This document shows, piece by piece, positions 1 to 13,300 of a stretch of 64,000 bases of DNA. How positions within the stretch are numbered: the stretch's first letter is position 1; each line of letters begins with the position of its first letter. The DNA is taken from assembly GCA_015847255.1 (NCBI GenBank), contig JADLZK010013206.1, positions 124,001-188,000 on the forward strand. The letters are read 5' to 3'. Origin of the DNA: Hyparrhenia diplandra (taxonomy: Eukaryota; Streptophyta; Magnoliopsida; Poales; Poaceae). A program made the translations under genes and the position numbers. Below the pieces are notes generated by a model, which had not been told where the DNA came from, did not search any database, and worked only from the letters and a program-made list of their open reading frames with translations.

Positions 1-2277
1 GGAAGATGATTTATTTTCGTGTACACAAGTATATTTTCCAACTCAAGAGCGTAATCATTTCAATACTTGCGAGGAATGGCCCCTCTTCGTCTTCGAACCC
101 ATGATAAGTTCGAGGACATGCGATACGACGACAGTACACTCCTCTCCTTGAGGTGGCCTGGACTTGGACGTCGTATCGTCATCATCGTTCGCCGTGGGTT
201 GCCCCATTCAACCCGGCGATCACATTCTCTTGTGGTTAGGTATCGTTGTTTGAAAGACATACACATTCATGCAGATTAAAAATTGTTGTGAGATGTCATA
301 AACTTACCGCTTTCTTTTTGTTTTGTAGGTGGAGGCCGGAGACTCACAACTTCCATCTACCTTGTGGTGAGATGACAGTTACGCTTGAGGACACTCAAAA
401 GTTCCTTGGTGTCCGTATTAGTGGCCACCCGGTCATCGGGCATTGCGATCCTAGAGGTTGAGAGCAAGAGTGGAGAATTTCTTTTGAAAGCCGCTTCCTC
501 GAGAAACCTAACACTCGCAAGTCCGGGAGTCCTCAATACTTGGTTGAGGGACACATTTGGCCGGTGCCCCGAAGGAGCCGACCAGACAGTACCAAGTACC
601 ACCGCCGGGCATGGGTCATGTACCTTTGGTAGTGTGCTTTTCCCCGATGGGACCGGAGACTCCGCTTCTTGATGTACCGCCATGCCTTACCGATTGGCAC
701 ACGGCAGCGGCTACACGGGTTCCGCAGTGGGGGGTATTTGTATCGCATTGACTATGCGAGGCATGCCGGCTGGACTAAAAAGAGCTCAACTCTAGGAGGC
801 CGTGGTGTACCGCTACAGACTATGGATGTGGGCTCGTCTACCGTTGGTCGGCCCATAGTTGAGGACCGCCGTCCATGGTTTGATGAGCCTAGCCTTCGGC
901 CGACGCTACATATGCTTATCTTTGGGACCAAGTGAAGGGTCCTTTCGCAGAGGTCTAAACGCGCCTACATTGAGTATGCTAACGAGCCGGACGATCTAAC
1001 TCCGGGAATGGTGAGTTGCTTTCATTAAAGTATGTTTCAAATAACAAGAAAAGGTATAGGTGTCTAAAGTTTCATATGCAGGTGACTTGGCGGCCGTTCC
1101 ACAAGGAAGAGGAGGACGAGGAAGAAGAAGAGGAGGGCGAGGAAATTAAAGACAGCGTCATGTGCAATTTGGACAATGACCTCTACCTCATGCGTTGCCA
1201 CGATTTGTTTCTTTTATGGTTGAGTGGCACCTACCACACGGGTTGCACGTCAATTCGGGTTGAGGCAGAGTGGAGGCTGCCGGTGCATCCCTTCTCGACG
1301 TCCTTAAAGTTGCACAAGTTAGGACTTTTGCATTATTTCATTTTATGGTTTATTTCCACATATGCACTAACTCTTTTTGCATTTGTACAACAGATCGACC
1401 GTCAAAACAAAAAGAAGGAGTGGGACTTTGAGACCTTGCACCATGAATACATCGAGTTGTGGAACAAAATGCACGAAAACCTGTATGTTAATGATGAGCC
1501 ACACACGCAGGAAAATTTCAGAGCGTACCTAAAATGGTACAGGCAAGCTACGAGGACCAAGTTGAAGGTGCAATGGACGCAACAAGACTATGCCGATATT
1601 CAGTCCTCTCGAAGACGATGAGACCTCATACGACCTTGCAACGAGGGTAGGGACACAGGTCGAAGCTGCGCCGATCCTAGATCGAGTGGTAAGTATTTTA
1701 CATTGCTGTGATTCCTTTGTACAGGATCATGCGTTGTGATTCCTTTGTACTGGCTGTTAATGGCAAACACATAATTTGCATGCATTTAACTGGACCATGC
1801 TATGATTCCTTTGTGCAGGGCAACACACTAAGGTTGTTTGCGGGCTGAGATAGAAGCCTTTCCTAGAAGCAACGTGGATGAGGACGATCTGAACAGACTT
1901 ACTTGATGTAAGTCAACAATACTCTTGTTTCCTTGTGTCAATGTGGCACTAATTTTTTACAAAAACTATGAATTCTAATTTTTTGGCAATATGCATGACA
2001 GAGGCTAGCACGTAGGCTAAGGCGTCAGCTGCTCGATGTGGTACAAGCACAATGATGGAGCCAATGACCGACACAAGAAGAGGAGTTTCAAGATGCTGTA
2101 GCACGGAGTTCATCCCAAGCTACTTTGGCGAATGACCAAGTCGGTGAGGGAGAAGAGGAGGAGTTCAGCGAGGAAGAAGAAGACCAAAGCTATGATGAGC
2201 TCGACGACTCCGAGCTAGAGGATGCCCTTCACGCAGAGGTACCACGGGGAAGAGGAAGAAAACGCCCGACTTGCTGA
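1..2277 (+). pseudogene. Decayed plant mobile domain (PMD) transposon gene, 5' truncated by the window
   Basis: The plant mobile domain is found in transposon-encoded proteins and their domesticated relatives (MAIN/MAIL type). Recognisable pieces run in order on the plus strand in changing frames: HLPCGEMTVTLEDTQ after a probable intron (acceptor near 329), FPDGTGDSAS near 645, LTDWHTAA near 690, VGRPIVEDRRPWF near 845-880, LRPTLHMLIFGTK near 895-935, then VTWRPFHKEEED near 1082 and YIELWNKMHENLY near 1450-1490. An acidic tail near 2140-2230 is followed by GRGRKRP and a stop at 2275-2277. Frameshifts and internal stops separate the pieces, so no single ORF covers the domain. I infer a dead transposon-derived copy rather than a host gene. 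The mobilising element (Mutator-like or gypsy) cannot be told because the 5' end lies outside. Confidence 0.75.
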
Positions 2278-3419
2278 AGTACACAGGTACAAGGTGCTCT
2301 TGGACACGGGGGTAAGGGTAAGGTGAGACCTAGGATGCAGTGATGATGATGGACTGTAAAAATTGGACACTGTGGACATGGACTTTATCATTTTGGATGT
2401 TGATTTGGGACTGTTTGGACATTTAGGACATGGACTACATGGGTTGAATGGTACTTGACCATTTTGGATGATATTTTGTTGGTATATGTTGTCATATCTC
2501 ATTTTGTCTATGTGGATGCTCTCAAAACAAGGGAAACTCTTTTGCTTTTTTTTCCGTGAATTATGTCCCAAATTATGCATTTGTCCTCTCTTTTTTATTA
2601 ATGAATTGCTATTTATCCTTTTGTTAAATGTGAGCACAGCACGCCTAACTATTGATTGGCTTCTAGATTATTAAATGTGAGCACACCACGTGCAACTCTT
2701 GTTAAAAGCATCTAGCTATTTTTTATGACCGGCTTCTATGTTGTTTTATTGAAACAAACAACGCGTGCAACTCTCTTCAATCATGCATGAACGAATCCAG
2801 GTGACAAAAATGGCCACCTTTGATCTTGTTTAATTTTGTCACATGCCGCATAAAAATGTAGGAAAAAAAAAACAACCCAATCAACAGTTGCAGGGGCGAG
2901 CGCTGGCGTGGAACAAATATTAGAACCTCGAGCCAAGATCTGTGGGCTCCAAGGGCGCGCCAAGAATCAGGGCTCGGAGGTCCGGAGCCGTGACTGCGGG
3001 CTCCGGCTGGCCGCCCAGACCGTGGCTCCGACACCGGAGCCGCGATCTGCGGGCTCCGAGGTCCCGCCACGCCAACGCCACCTCGAGTTCGCGAACCGCG
3101 TCAGCGGGCAAACAGCTCTCCGCCGCGGCGGGTGGCGCCGAGACGTTCAACCTCGCGCCACGAATTATGGCTCCGACCTGTGGGGTCCAAAGATGCTGTT
3201 AAGTCGCTCAGGGGCTGAATGTAAAATTAGTTCGAAAAAAAGGGCCAAATTGTAAAAAAGACGGCCCACGGGCCCTACTTTACTTTACTGCCCTCCTCCC
3301 ACCTGCGACGCCGTTGCTTCAACTCGACTCCAGCACCCCTCGGCTGCGCATCGCCGCGCCGCCGCCACCCGCCACTCCGCTCGCTTTCGCTCCCGGAGAC
3401 CCGGACCCGCGGAGCCGCC
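2278..3419. other. Spacer and probable promoter/5' leader of GDI copy 1
   Basis: No coding sequence recognised. The first half is AT-rich and holds a short imperfect direct repeat (aaatgtgagcacaNcacg, near 2626 and 2673). The second copy includes a palindromic CACGTG G-box core at 2687-2692. From about 2890 to 3200 the sequence is GC-rich with repeated GGCTCC/CCGGAGCC words. The last 180 bases are C-rich and lead into the GDI start, consistent with a grass 5' leader. No convincing TATA box was found. Confidence 0.4.
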
Positions 3420-6400
3420 ATGGATGAGGAGTACGACGTGATCGTTCTGGGCACGGGGCTCAAGGAGTGCATCCTCAGCGGCCTCCTCTCCGTCGACGGC
3501 CTCAAGGTGAGCACCGACCACCCCCGCCTCCTAGGCTCCTCCCTGTAACGAACGACGCTCGGACCTCACTCGCCCGGTCCCCGAGAGTCCGATCCACCAC
3601 TCTCTCACCCGTGCCCGGACGCCGTTCGGTGGGTCTGGTAAGGTGCGGCGTGGTAGTAGATCAGGATCAGGCGGTGCTGGTTTGGACTTTGGCCCATGTC
3701 TGATCCGGGACTGGTGCGCTCGGGTGGGTGCTTGTCTAAACTGTCTGCGTTGCGCATCTGGATCCTGGCATTGGTTTAGGGAGTTAGCCTTAGCCAGTTG
3801 ATGCAGACCATCGTGAAATCCTGCGAATATTGCCACAATTTTTTGAATTCTGTAGACTGGAAAGATCAGGGCAAGTTTATAGATTCTTAAATTAGACAGC
3901 TAGTCTTAAGTAACAAATATCTAGATTCAAGGGAGATTCATTGCTTTGAATCTATAGTAACTTCTTTGTTTCTGTGACTTGGAAATGCTGTTACTATCCT
4001 CTGATATCAGTGTGGTGAGACGGGGGTAATTGAAAGGAGGGAGAAATATGCTTAAGTTTAATAGTCAGCTTACTGCTTTAACGTGACCAATGGTGGATTC
4101 CTTTTTTATTGGTTTCTGATGAATTTTGTGTGATGCATTTGCAGGTTCTACACATGGATAGAAATGACTACTATGGAGGAGATTCCACCTCCCTAAACCT
4201 CAACCAGGCAAGAAGCTATAAATCTATGATTCTGGTTCTTTTTGAAACTGGAACATGTACTGACTAACATGATTCAGTTTTTGTGTGTGTTGGCAACTCA
4301 TTCAGTTGGTGTGTATATTTAGTGACTGATGAAATACTCTCTTATTTTTCATTGTATTCCCTTTAATCACCCTTATCTTTTTTTTTTTTTTTTGTTTTGT
4401 TTTTGTTTTTGTGAACAGCTCTGGAAGAGGTTTAGAGGGGAAGACAAGCCACTGGCACATCTAGGTGCAAGCAGAGATTACAATGTAGACATGGTTCCAA
4501 AGGTGTGTTAGGATTGCAGCTATCTATGTGCTTATTATTTCTTTCCTCACACCCGTCATACTTGACAAATATATTAACTAAAAAAAACATATATTCTTAT
4601 TCTTGCGCACTAATTAGTTCCTTAGTTGTTTTTTATATATTCGTTACAATACCTTATACATCCTTTGCGCTGCTTACTGCTTAGTCTTGTCCTGACTGGA
4701 ACCCTGGTTCAGACAGTGTTTCTTTATTGTTGCTAAAGAACAATATCTTTATTTAGAATTCAGCTCATGAAATGCTTCAAACCTACAATCAATATATGCA
4801 TATGTTAATTTCTTGATGATAAAAGTATGTCTATATCAAGCTCTCTTTGTCTCTGACCAGTTTATGATGGCGAATGGTACTTTGGTCCGTACTCTCATTC
4901 ACACTGATGTGACAAAATATTTGTCATTCAAAGCTGTTGATGGAAGCTATGTCTTCAGCAAAGGGAAGGTAATGTCTTGAGTTTACACTCATGACTCATC
5001 CATCCTAGTTCTATCTTGTAAATTCAGCTTTTGCTGGGTTTCTCACAGGTGGTTTCTATATTCTAATCATGCTGCCTTATTTCATTTTTGTCAGATTCAC
5101 AAGGTTCCTGCCACCGACATGGAGGCTCTAAAATCTCCTTTGATGGGTCTATTTGAGAAACGTAGAGCAAGGAACTTTTTTGTGTATGTCCAAAATTACA
5201 ATGAAGCTGATCCAGTAACACATCAGGGGTTGGACCTTACAAGGATTACAACTAGAGAATTGATTGCGTGAGTATCTTGTCCATCCTGGCATTGTAGTAC
5301 ATGCTGTCATTGTTGTTCCTTGTTGCCATGTTATTATCCGTTGTATGATTCTTGTATCACTCTGCCTCATGTTGCTGCATGGACCTTATATGATCTTCAC
5401 CTACTTTGGCCTCTTTCTGCTTTTTTATACACTGATGATACTTTGTGAATCAATAATGTACACAAGTTAATTATTGTAAAAAAATGATGAACAGATAACA
5501 AAACTGCTATAACCATTCAACTTCTAAATGCTACATTTTTTTTTCTTAATAATACTTCAAAGAGGATAATACTTGGCATGTCCTCCTGCTGCTGTCCTGC
5601 ATTATAGGTAATTGTCATTTTGATTTCAGGAAACATGGATTGAGTGATGACACTGTGGATTTTATTGGCCACGCACTCGCTCTGCACAGGGATGATCGTT
5701 ACCTAAATGAACCAGCCCTTGATACTGTAAAAAGGATGAAGGTATGTTCTGAGTGAAGATTTGTTAAACTATTGTTCCTTTTTCATATTATACTGTGATT
5801 TTGTCAAATCTACTTCCTGGCATATGTATCTTTTTTATTCATCCCTGATTTCCTTGGATTCTTGGATGGGAACATGATAATATTTCATTGCCTACCTTCT
5901 CTTAGCTCTATGCCGAGTCTCTTGCACGTTTTCAAGGAGGCTCACCTTATATTTATCCATTATATGGGTTGGGTGAGCTGCCGCAGGTCAGTTGTTTCTC
6001 AATTGCTTGAACCTACTTTAGTCACTTTTATTGCACTTTGATGCTTCTAAGAAGCTTGCATGCTAAGGTGATGTCTTATGGTTCAGGCTTTTGCACGTCT
6101 AAGTGCTGTTTACGGTGGTACATATATGTTAAATAAACCAGAGTGCAAGGTAGTGGCTTGACTTTTTTTTTTTTTTAACTCATAATTATCAGTCTCTGCG
6201 AAAGCAACTTATCAAATATGCTCTTCTGATTTCACTATATAATATGTTTGCAGGTTGAATTTGATATGGAAGGGAAAGTGTGTGGTGTTACTTCAGAAGG
6301 TGAAACGGCTAAATGCAAAAAGTTGTCTGTGATCCTTCTTACTTGCCTAGCAAGGTAAATGCCACTTCCCATATAAAATTGAAGCACTTTGTTTATGTGT

Positions 6401-7477
6401 AGAAGGAATTCACTGAAACCTTGATATATGTCAACCAAATTTACTGGAATTTTAAACCTTCCTTATATAATACCTCTGTTGACTGCTTTCCTATATGGTA
6501 CTCTCCTGCTTTGGGGTTCACTTTGTGTTTGTGAATAGGTAAGGAAGATTGGAAAAGTTGCACGTGCAATTGCTATTATGAGCCACCCAATTCCAAACAC
6601 AAACGAATCCCACTCGATTCAGATTATTTTGCCACAGAAGCAACTTGGGCGCAAGTCAGACATGTGGGTCTCTTAATCATATTTCAAATAATTTTCATTG
6701 GCTGAGTGCCTTAATTCAGTTTGCACAGTTTGGTTGTGACATTCATTCTGAAAATGTTTGTTAGGTATGTGTTCTGTTGCTCATATACACATAATGTTGC
6801 GCCAAAAGGGAAGTTCATTGCATTTGTGTGTTGCGGAAGCTGAAACCAATAATCCGCAGTCCGAACTAAAGCCTGGAATTGATCTACTTGGTCAAGTAGA
6901 TGAACTATTTTTTGATATGTATGACAGATACGAACCTGTCAATGAACCATCTCTTGATAATTGCTTTGTTTCAACGGTAAGTTTAGAATTCTGTAATAAC
7001 AAAGCGATTGCAAGTATCAGATATTTTAGATGTTTATGAAGCTCTTCTTTGCAGAGTTATGATGCTACTACACACTTTGAGACAACTGTCACAGATGTTC
7101 TTAGTATGTACACATCAATTACTGGAAAGGTAAGGTTCATGTCATATCTCGTTTTATTCTTTTTTTTTTTTTTTGTGGTCAACAAAATAGATGTATGTAT
7201 CAAATATTAATTTCTTCAATGTTGTATCGGGTCTGAGAGTTCAAAACCTACTAGTGAATTTTGCGATCTTTACAATGAATGGTCAATTGTTTGTTAACCT
7301 TCTGTCAGCAATAGATTTGCCTCAAAACAAAATTAATCCCTTAACTAGACATCTATCACTTTATTATTGGCAGTTTAACATTTAATATCTATCTCTTTAA
7401 CTCTCTGCATGTCTGACCTGCAGACCGTTGATCTCAGTGTCGACCTGAGCGCCGCCAGCGCTGCTGAAGAATACTAG
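3420..7477 (+). CDS. GDI: Rab GDP-dissociation inhibitor, copy 1 (13 exons; two single-base indels)
   Basis: GDI is a cytosolic chaperone that extracts prenylated GDP-bound Rab GTPases from membranes and recycles them for vesicle transport. Exons: 3420-3506, 4145-4207, 4419-4502, 4861-4968, 5095-5267, 5630-5741, 5906-5986, 6087-6149, 6254-6354, 6539-6663, 6765-6976, 7055-7129, 7424-7477 (TAG). The total is about 445 residues, normal for plant GDI. Exon 1 encodes DVIVLGTGLKEC of the nucleotide-binding-like fold. Later landmarks are MDRNDYYGG, LWKRFRGEDKP, SPLMGLFEKRRAR, FIGHALALHRDDRY, GGTYMLNKPEC and SHPIPNTNESHS. Exon 9 is one base short (near 6322) and exon 11 one base long (near 6828-6833). 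Read literally, the frame stops after about 291 residues, at the exon 9/10 junction. Splice phases agree throughout. Intron 2 has a GC donor. A second copy lies downstream on the same strand. Confidence 0.95.
4208..4418 (+). other. GC-AG intron (intron 2 of GDI copy 1)
   Basis: The exon ends ...AACCAG and the intron begins GCAAGA instead of GT. The acceptor is GTGAACAG before CTCTGGAAG. Exon lengths (63 and 84 bases) and phase match copy 2, where the equivalent donor is a regular GTAAGC at 12430. A C at donor position +2 with strong surrounding complementarity (CAG/GCAAG) is the known form of functional GC-AG introns. Confidence 0.85.
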
Positions 7478-8159
7478 AGATTTTCCTATTAAACATTGCA
7501 TTTCCTCGAGATACCATACTTTAAAGAAGAACGGCATAAGACAGGCCATGCGCCCATGCCTGGTGCGACTCACGCACTGTGCTGTAGGTGCAGCCGATTA
7601 AACAGATAGAAATATCACCGTGTATCATTTATATGGTGTTTATAAACGGGCTGAAGACCGTTTATGCGAACACGTGATGGTGGTGGTTCCTTTGTTCCTT
7701 ACATGATTGATGGTCGGATGATTAACTTTAAGCTGTGTTCACGTTTCCTGGAACCAGCTCGTTATTGTGAGTGAATGTATCATGGCCTTCTCTGATATGC
7801 ATATCAGCATTTCCTTTCTTGCTTGCTGCTAAATGCCTCAGTGGTTGTTAATGGGAGACCCAAGGCACCCTAGTTCCGCTTCATGAGTTCAAGATGATTT
7901 TTGGACTTGTATCGCCTAGGTGTTGTGGCTTGTTTTAAAAAAAATAAAGGCACTCAAAGAAGTGTCGCATGTCGCAATGTATCGAAAGAAGAAAATGCTA
8001 GTACAAAAGGTGGATAAAACGACCTAATTCAGAAATAAAAGTAGCTGAAAAGGCCTTGATGTTTTTTTTTTTTTTTCCACAACGGTTACCCGAAAAAGGC
8101 CTTGATGTGGCCTATGGGGATAAATAGATGTTTCTAAAATTAAACAACAAACAAAATTT
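7478..8159. other. 3' region of GDI copy 1 and spacer
   Basis: Contains the GDI 3' untranslated region, likely ending within the first 450 bases. Beyond that I see AT-rich sequence with no gene, and no clear polyadenylation signal could be chosen. Confidence 0.4.
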
Positions 8160-8905
8160 TGGAATAGTTAGAGCATCTCTTGTAGGAATACCTAAATATC
8201 TATTTAGGTAGCTATCCATTTTTCTACTATCCATATTTTGCTTCCAACTCATACTACCTAAAATAGGCTACCCAAAACATATATCAGAGAATGATAGTGG
8301 GTCCCATGTGTCATCCTCTTCGATATTCTTTTTGGCTTCTTGTGGAGGCCACCGCGCCAGGCAGGCCGCGTGCCGGGGAGGAGGCCACCGAGCCATGCTG
8401 GGGAGGTCTGTCCCTGTAGCCCATGCTGGGAGTTGCACCCACACCAAGAGGTGTACCTGCTCCTGGGAGCTACGCTAATGTCGGGAGACGTACTAGCGTC
8501 GAGGAGCCATGCCTGCGCGAGGCCTCCAGTTGGTAGTTCCATGTCCGCACCGGACATGGCGTCGCCTCTGCGAGGGCCGTCACAGTGTTGTTGTCATTGT
8601 GGAGGGCACTGTCACAGGGATCTACTGCCCGACGTTAGGGAGGACCGCCATCATTGGGAAACCGCGACGGAGGGCTAGCGATGGACGAAGATCGCGTGGT
8701 AGAGACGAACCACGTGCATGGTAGGAGAGAGAATATTTTTTAGTCCGCTTGGCCTAACAGGAATGGATAGTGGGAGGGGGATTTGAGTAGTCAATAAATT
8801 TGTTAGGTTAAGTAGGTAATCTATTGGGGTTGATTTTTTTGTCCCCCACTACCGAATATAGAATATGCAGTAGGTTTAGGTGGTGCTGGAGTTACTCTCC
8901 ATATA
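8160..8905. mobile_element. Possible non-autonomous TIR transposon carrying a GC-rich insert
   Basis: Both edges are AT-rich and weakly inverted relative to each other (GAGCATCTC...TACCTAAA on the left; the reverse complement of the right edge reads GAGAGTAACTCC...CACCTAAAC). They enclose an abruptly GC-rich block at about 8330-8720 that codes for nothing recognisable. The match is too weak to fix ends, and no target duplication was found. A captured gene fragment is possible but unproven. Confidence 0.25.
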
Positions 8906-10394
8906 TTGTGTAACTTTCACGCAATGTTGTAAAACTGTGTACACAACAGAATAAAAGAAAGTTTACTACACATAGAAAGTTCAAACACAATCTAAAAGTT
9001 CATCAAGTATATGCATTTACAAAACATGCATAACCTGTAGATTGGGTTAAAACATTGCAATTCAAAATTTAAAATATAAGAAAGATTGTTTAAAAGGAGT
9101 CCCGGCGGTGGGCACGCGCGCCTCTAGGCGCGGGCGAATCGACCGGTCTCCCAAGCGCGCTAAAGGCGTGAGTCGCCACTGTCGCGGCGCGCCGATGCGG
9201 CACGACAAGACGCAGCGGGCCCTCGAAGGCCGCCGCCAGCCGCAGCAGCACGAGTCCCGCCCCGTCGCGCCGCACGACCCCTCCCGACCACGAGTGCCTC
9301 GGGTGCTTCCGCTTTCTCCTCCCTCCACCGCCGCCTAGCATGTTTGCTTAGGGCATGTCCGCAACAAAGGACGATAAAAAACGCCACCCATTCCGTGTTC
9401 TCGAGTCACACACAAGAAAGGATCAAGCACCCATAATTCATCCATCTCCAACCGCTGACCCCTAGAACGGGATGGATATGGCGAACACTTTTGCACAGAG
9501 GACCCTGTGATTTTTCAAAATCAACTAAGCCCATATCTATAAACACCTTGTCTCTCGGTGCTTTTACATCGGAAACCCCGAGGGTGACACAAAATTACGC
9601 TGGCACCCTTTTCTTCCTCAATCGGACAGGGACGGGACGCCGTAGGCCGAGGTCGCGACGGAGGCGTGACGGCGTCTCTGACTCCTGGCCGCCGACGACC
9701 TCGCCACCGTCCCGGCCTCCCTGGCGCCGCAGCTTTCTTGCCTCCTCGCTCGTCGTCGTCATCCACAAGACCCGCCACGCGGCGCCACGCCCCGCCTGCG
9801 TCGTCTTGGACCAAAGCTTGGCGGTCCCGCCTCGTCGGACCAAAGAACAATCGCCGCGGAGCATTCGCTGAGACCGCCGGAGCGCCGTCGTGCCGTGAGA
9901 TGGAGGCCGCCACCGCTCGCTCGCTTTCTCTATCCCCTCTCCCCGGGCGCCGGTGCCCGATGCCGGACCCTCCACGGTGGGAAACAGCCACAGCAACTCA
10001 AGATCGGCCGGAGCAAAGAACGCGAGCGTTTGCATTGCCGGAGAGAGAATACCCTTATTTGCCTACTCGTTGGCCTCGTACGCAAAATACCTACCGTGTT
10101 TGTGCTGTCCGTTGGAGGCTGATTTTGGAACCTAGAAGCACTGTGCATGATGTATTTATGCGTTTGCATTAGACTGCCTTACTCCGACAAAATTAAGAGA
10201 AAGCCGCAATTATTTTGTAAGCCGAGGACCTGCGCGAGAAAGCGAGCCGCTGCATCCCATCCGCTCTCGCATCCGGCATCCGGCATCCGGCTCCCTCTTG
10301 GATTCCCAAACGGCCCAGCTTCCTTTCGTCAACTCCACTTCTCTTCTCGGCCGCGTCATCTCCTCTTCGCCGCCGCTTCACCGGGGAGCCAGCC
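8906..10394. other. Spacer and promoter/5' leader of GDI copy 2
   Basis: An AT-rich stretch is followed by GC-rich blocks (about 9100-9345 and 9610-10060) whose overlapping ORFs on both strands look like composition effects. The last 200 bases, C- and T-rich with repeated CCGGCATCCG, lead to the GDI start and probably hold its 5' leader. Confidence 0.35.
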
Positions 10395-13300
10395 ATGGAT
10401 GAGGAGTACGACGTGATCGTGCTAGGCACGGGGCTCAAGGAGTGCATCCTCAGCGGTCTCCTCTCCGTCGACGGCCTCAAGGTGAGCCAGCCTATCGCCC
10501 GTCGCTTCCCCTACAGGCTATATCAGCCGCCGCCGCCCGCCGATAGTATGATCCGTAGCTTCCGTGCTCGGATTTCGGGTCCGCATACAGGTCCGCTGCT
10601 TCAAGGTCGCTTGCATCACTTGGAGTGGACTGGGTCGCTGGAGCACACGAGCTCCTAGATCGGGTGCCCCAGCCCCTTTGATCTGGACGTTGCGTGCTGC
10701 TATTAGATGCATGCTCCGCTTTGCTGTCTATGCTGATCTGTAGTGTTCGTCTACCTACGAGCCCCCAGCTCCTTAAGCCCTTGGTGGATCCGTAGGGTTC
10801 TCTAGATCAGGACCGCGAGCAGCGGTGCTTAATCGGGAAGTGACACTTAATTGTACTGTTTACCAGCTATTCTGTAGAAGAACATTTAACACGAATTAAA
10901 GTGAGGTTTAAGCAGAGGGAGAAGGGTTGCCATTCTTGCCCAAACTAGTTGTACTTCGTTGTGTTACTTGCCCATACTTGTTGCTTTTCATAAACCAATG
11001 TTTTTCAATTTCCATATTAGCCTAATAAGTGGGTTTCCCTATTTGTTGCACATACACAGGTGGCAGCATGTAGCTTGCAAAACGGCGGCGATGATAGAAG
11101 TTAGGGTTAGAATTTCTTGGTTTCCTAAGCCACCCTGATCTTCGGCCTCGCTTCAAGGAGGAAGCTGGACTGTGGTTGGTATTGGCGCTGCTGTGGCAGG
11201 GGCAGCAAGGGTGTTGATAAATGATAACCATAGGTTTGCTGCTGAGCAACTGTCGGGTAGCTGGTAGACTGGGTGCTTCCTGGTAGCAGCCTGGCTTTTA
11301 AGGGGTAAGGCTAGGAAGCGGTGGCGGTGGTAACGTAGAAGAGTTATAGGGCATGCCACGTTGCCTTCAACTGCTGACGGTAGCAGTGGAGCCGGTGACA
11401 GTAGCCACCTGCAGCTGGTACCAGCTAGGAGCATGGTTGATGGGTTGTGGGAGGAGGTCGCCTAGAACATTGGGCTGGCAATGGAACACTGGAGATTAAG
11501 GGTGGTTTGTTTTGTTTTTTCCCGATAACACCAAGCCACAAGTGTGTCCATGCCAGAAGTTTGGCGGGCAAAATGTCCGCCACACTCTTGGAGTCTTGGT
11601 GGGCTTTTTCAACTAAATGTACTAAAAAACAGTCAAACAAGATGCAACAGCCAAATGTTTGGTCATGAAACAAATAACAGCCTAGTTGAGTGTGTCACGC
11701 TGATCTTACAGCATGGCGACCTTCAGATGCCATGCAATTACCATAGTGTAGTCTCTGCTAATAAGCGAGCTACCAAGTGTCCAAACCAATAAGGATGAAA
11801 TTAATAAGTCCCTTTCATTAAACAATGAACCCTTATGACGAGATGCTTTGGCCATGTTTAGCAGCGCTCCAGCTCCAATAAATCTTTGGACTTTTTTGAG
11901 CTAGGTATTCCTAGCTCCATAAATCTGTGAATCTGGAGCTGTGGGTACATTTAATTTGCGGATGTGTTCATTCTTTCAGTTCTAGGCAAATTATAGTCTC
12001 AAGGTTCTTGATTTTAGTATACAAACTCCAGAACTGAGTTGAATCTTGGATCTAGAGTTGTGCCAACAGGCAATGGGGCCTTGTATTAGAGAGTTTTTAA
12101 GTGGATATATAATGAGAATGATGTATGAGGAGTTAATTTAAGAGTACATACGATATCTAGAAATTGCCACAACCCCTTGCAAACACCTCTCTTTTCTCAG
12201 TGCGTTATGCATGTATGCATGAGTTGAATTATTTTGTGCCACCTGGTCTGTAATTGCTTTTGATCCATATGCCATTTTAGAACCTTCCTTAAGGTGTGGA
12301 CAATTGAAGTTGACATGTAAGTTTAGGAAATTCACTTTTGAGGACGTGGTTTTGATGATATTGTAGGTTTTGCATATGGACAGAAATGACTACTATGGAG
12401 GAGATTCCACCTCGCTCAACCTTAATCAGGTAAGCAACTCCTACAACTTCTGTTTAAGTACAGAGGGTTCTAGATTTGTGCATCGTTTTCTTGTCATAAC
12501 AAAGCTTTTGATTGATTTTGCTGGAACTTTTAGACTGACATGCTTTCCACTCTACCTTTTGGAATAGCTCTGGAAGAGGTTTAGAGGGGAAGACAAGCCC
12601 CCAGCACATCTAGGTGCAAGCAGAGACTACAATGTGGACATGGTGCCAAAGGTGCAACACCAACAGCCTTTATCCTATGCAAACATGTCTTTCTAGCACC
12701 TTTATCAGCACAGTTAATATTTGTGGAAATACCTGTGAGATGATAAATATAACACTAACCCTGTGATCATGCATTATTTTGACTTGCAGGAAACATTTGT
12801 AGCCTTTTAATGTTATTTATGTGTTGATTTTTGCTTCAGAAAGTTATGAAAAACCTTGCAGAACTGTTTGTAAAGAGAAGTCTGCGAAGTACTCCTCATA
12901 GATTTATGACTTATTTGTTAATAATTTGCTTTTTTTTTTTACTTTATATCTACCCCATGTACCATAATTTTATTTTTGTTGATTCATTGTTAAAAAAGAC
13001 TGTTTTTGTTATCAGTTTATGATGGCAAATGGGACATTGGTTCGAACGCTCATCCACACTGACGTGACAAAGTACTTGTCATTCAAAGCTGTTGATGGGA
13101 GCTATGTTTTCAGCAAAGGGAAGGTAGTCATCAATCTATCTTCTCATCCCTTTTTCATCAACATTATGTTTCCTGAATTTTCTTGATCTGGTAGGGTAAC
13201 ATACCTTTCTCTGTTATTATATTCAATCAGATTTGCAAGGTCCCTGCCACTGACATGGAAGCTCTGAAGTCCCCTTTGATGGGCCTATTTGAGAAGCGCA

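Noticed and set aside
9521..10172. ORFs up to 168 codons upstream of GDI copy 2
   Set aside because: Overlapping in several frames on both strands, Arg/Pro-rich, GC-driven, with no homology I recognise.
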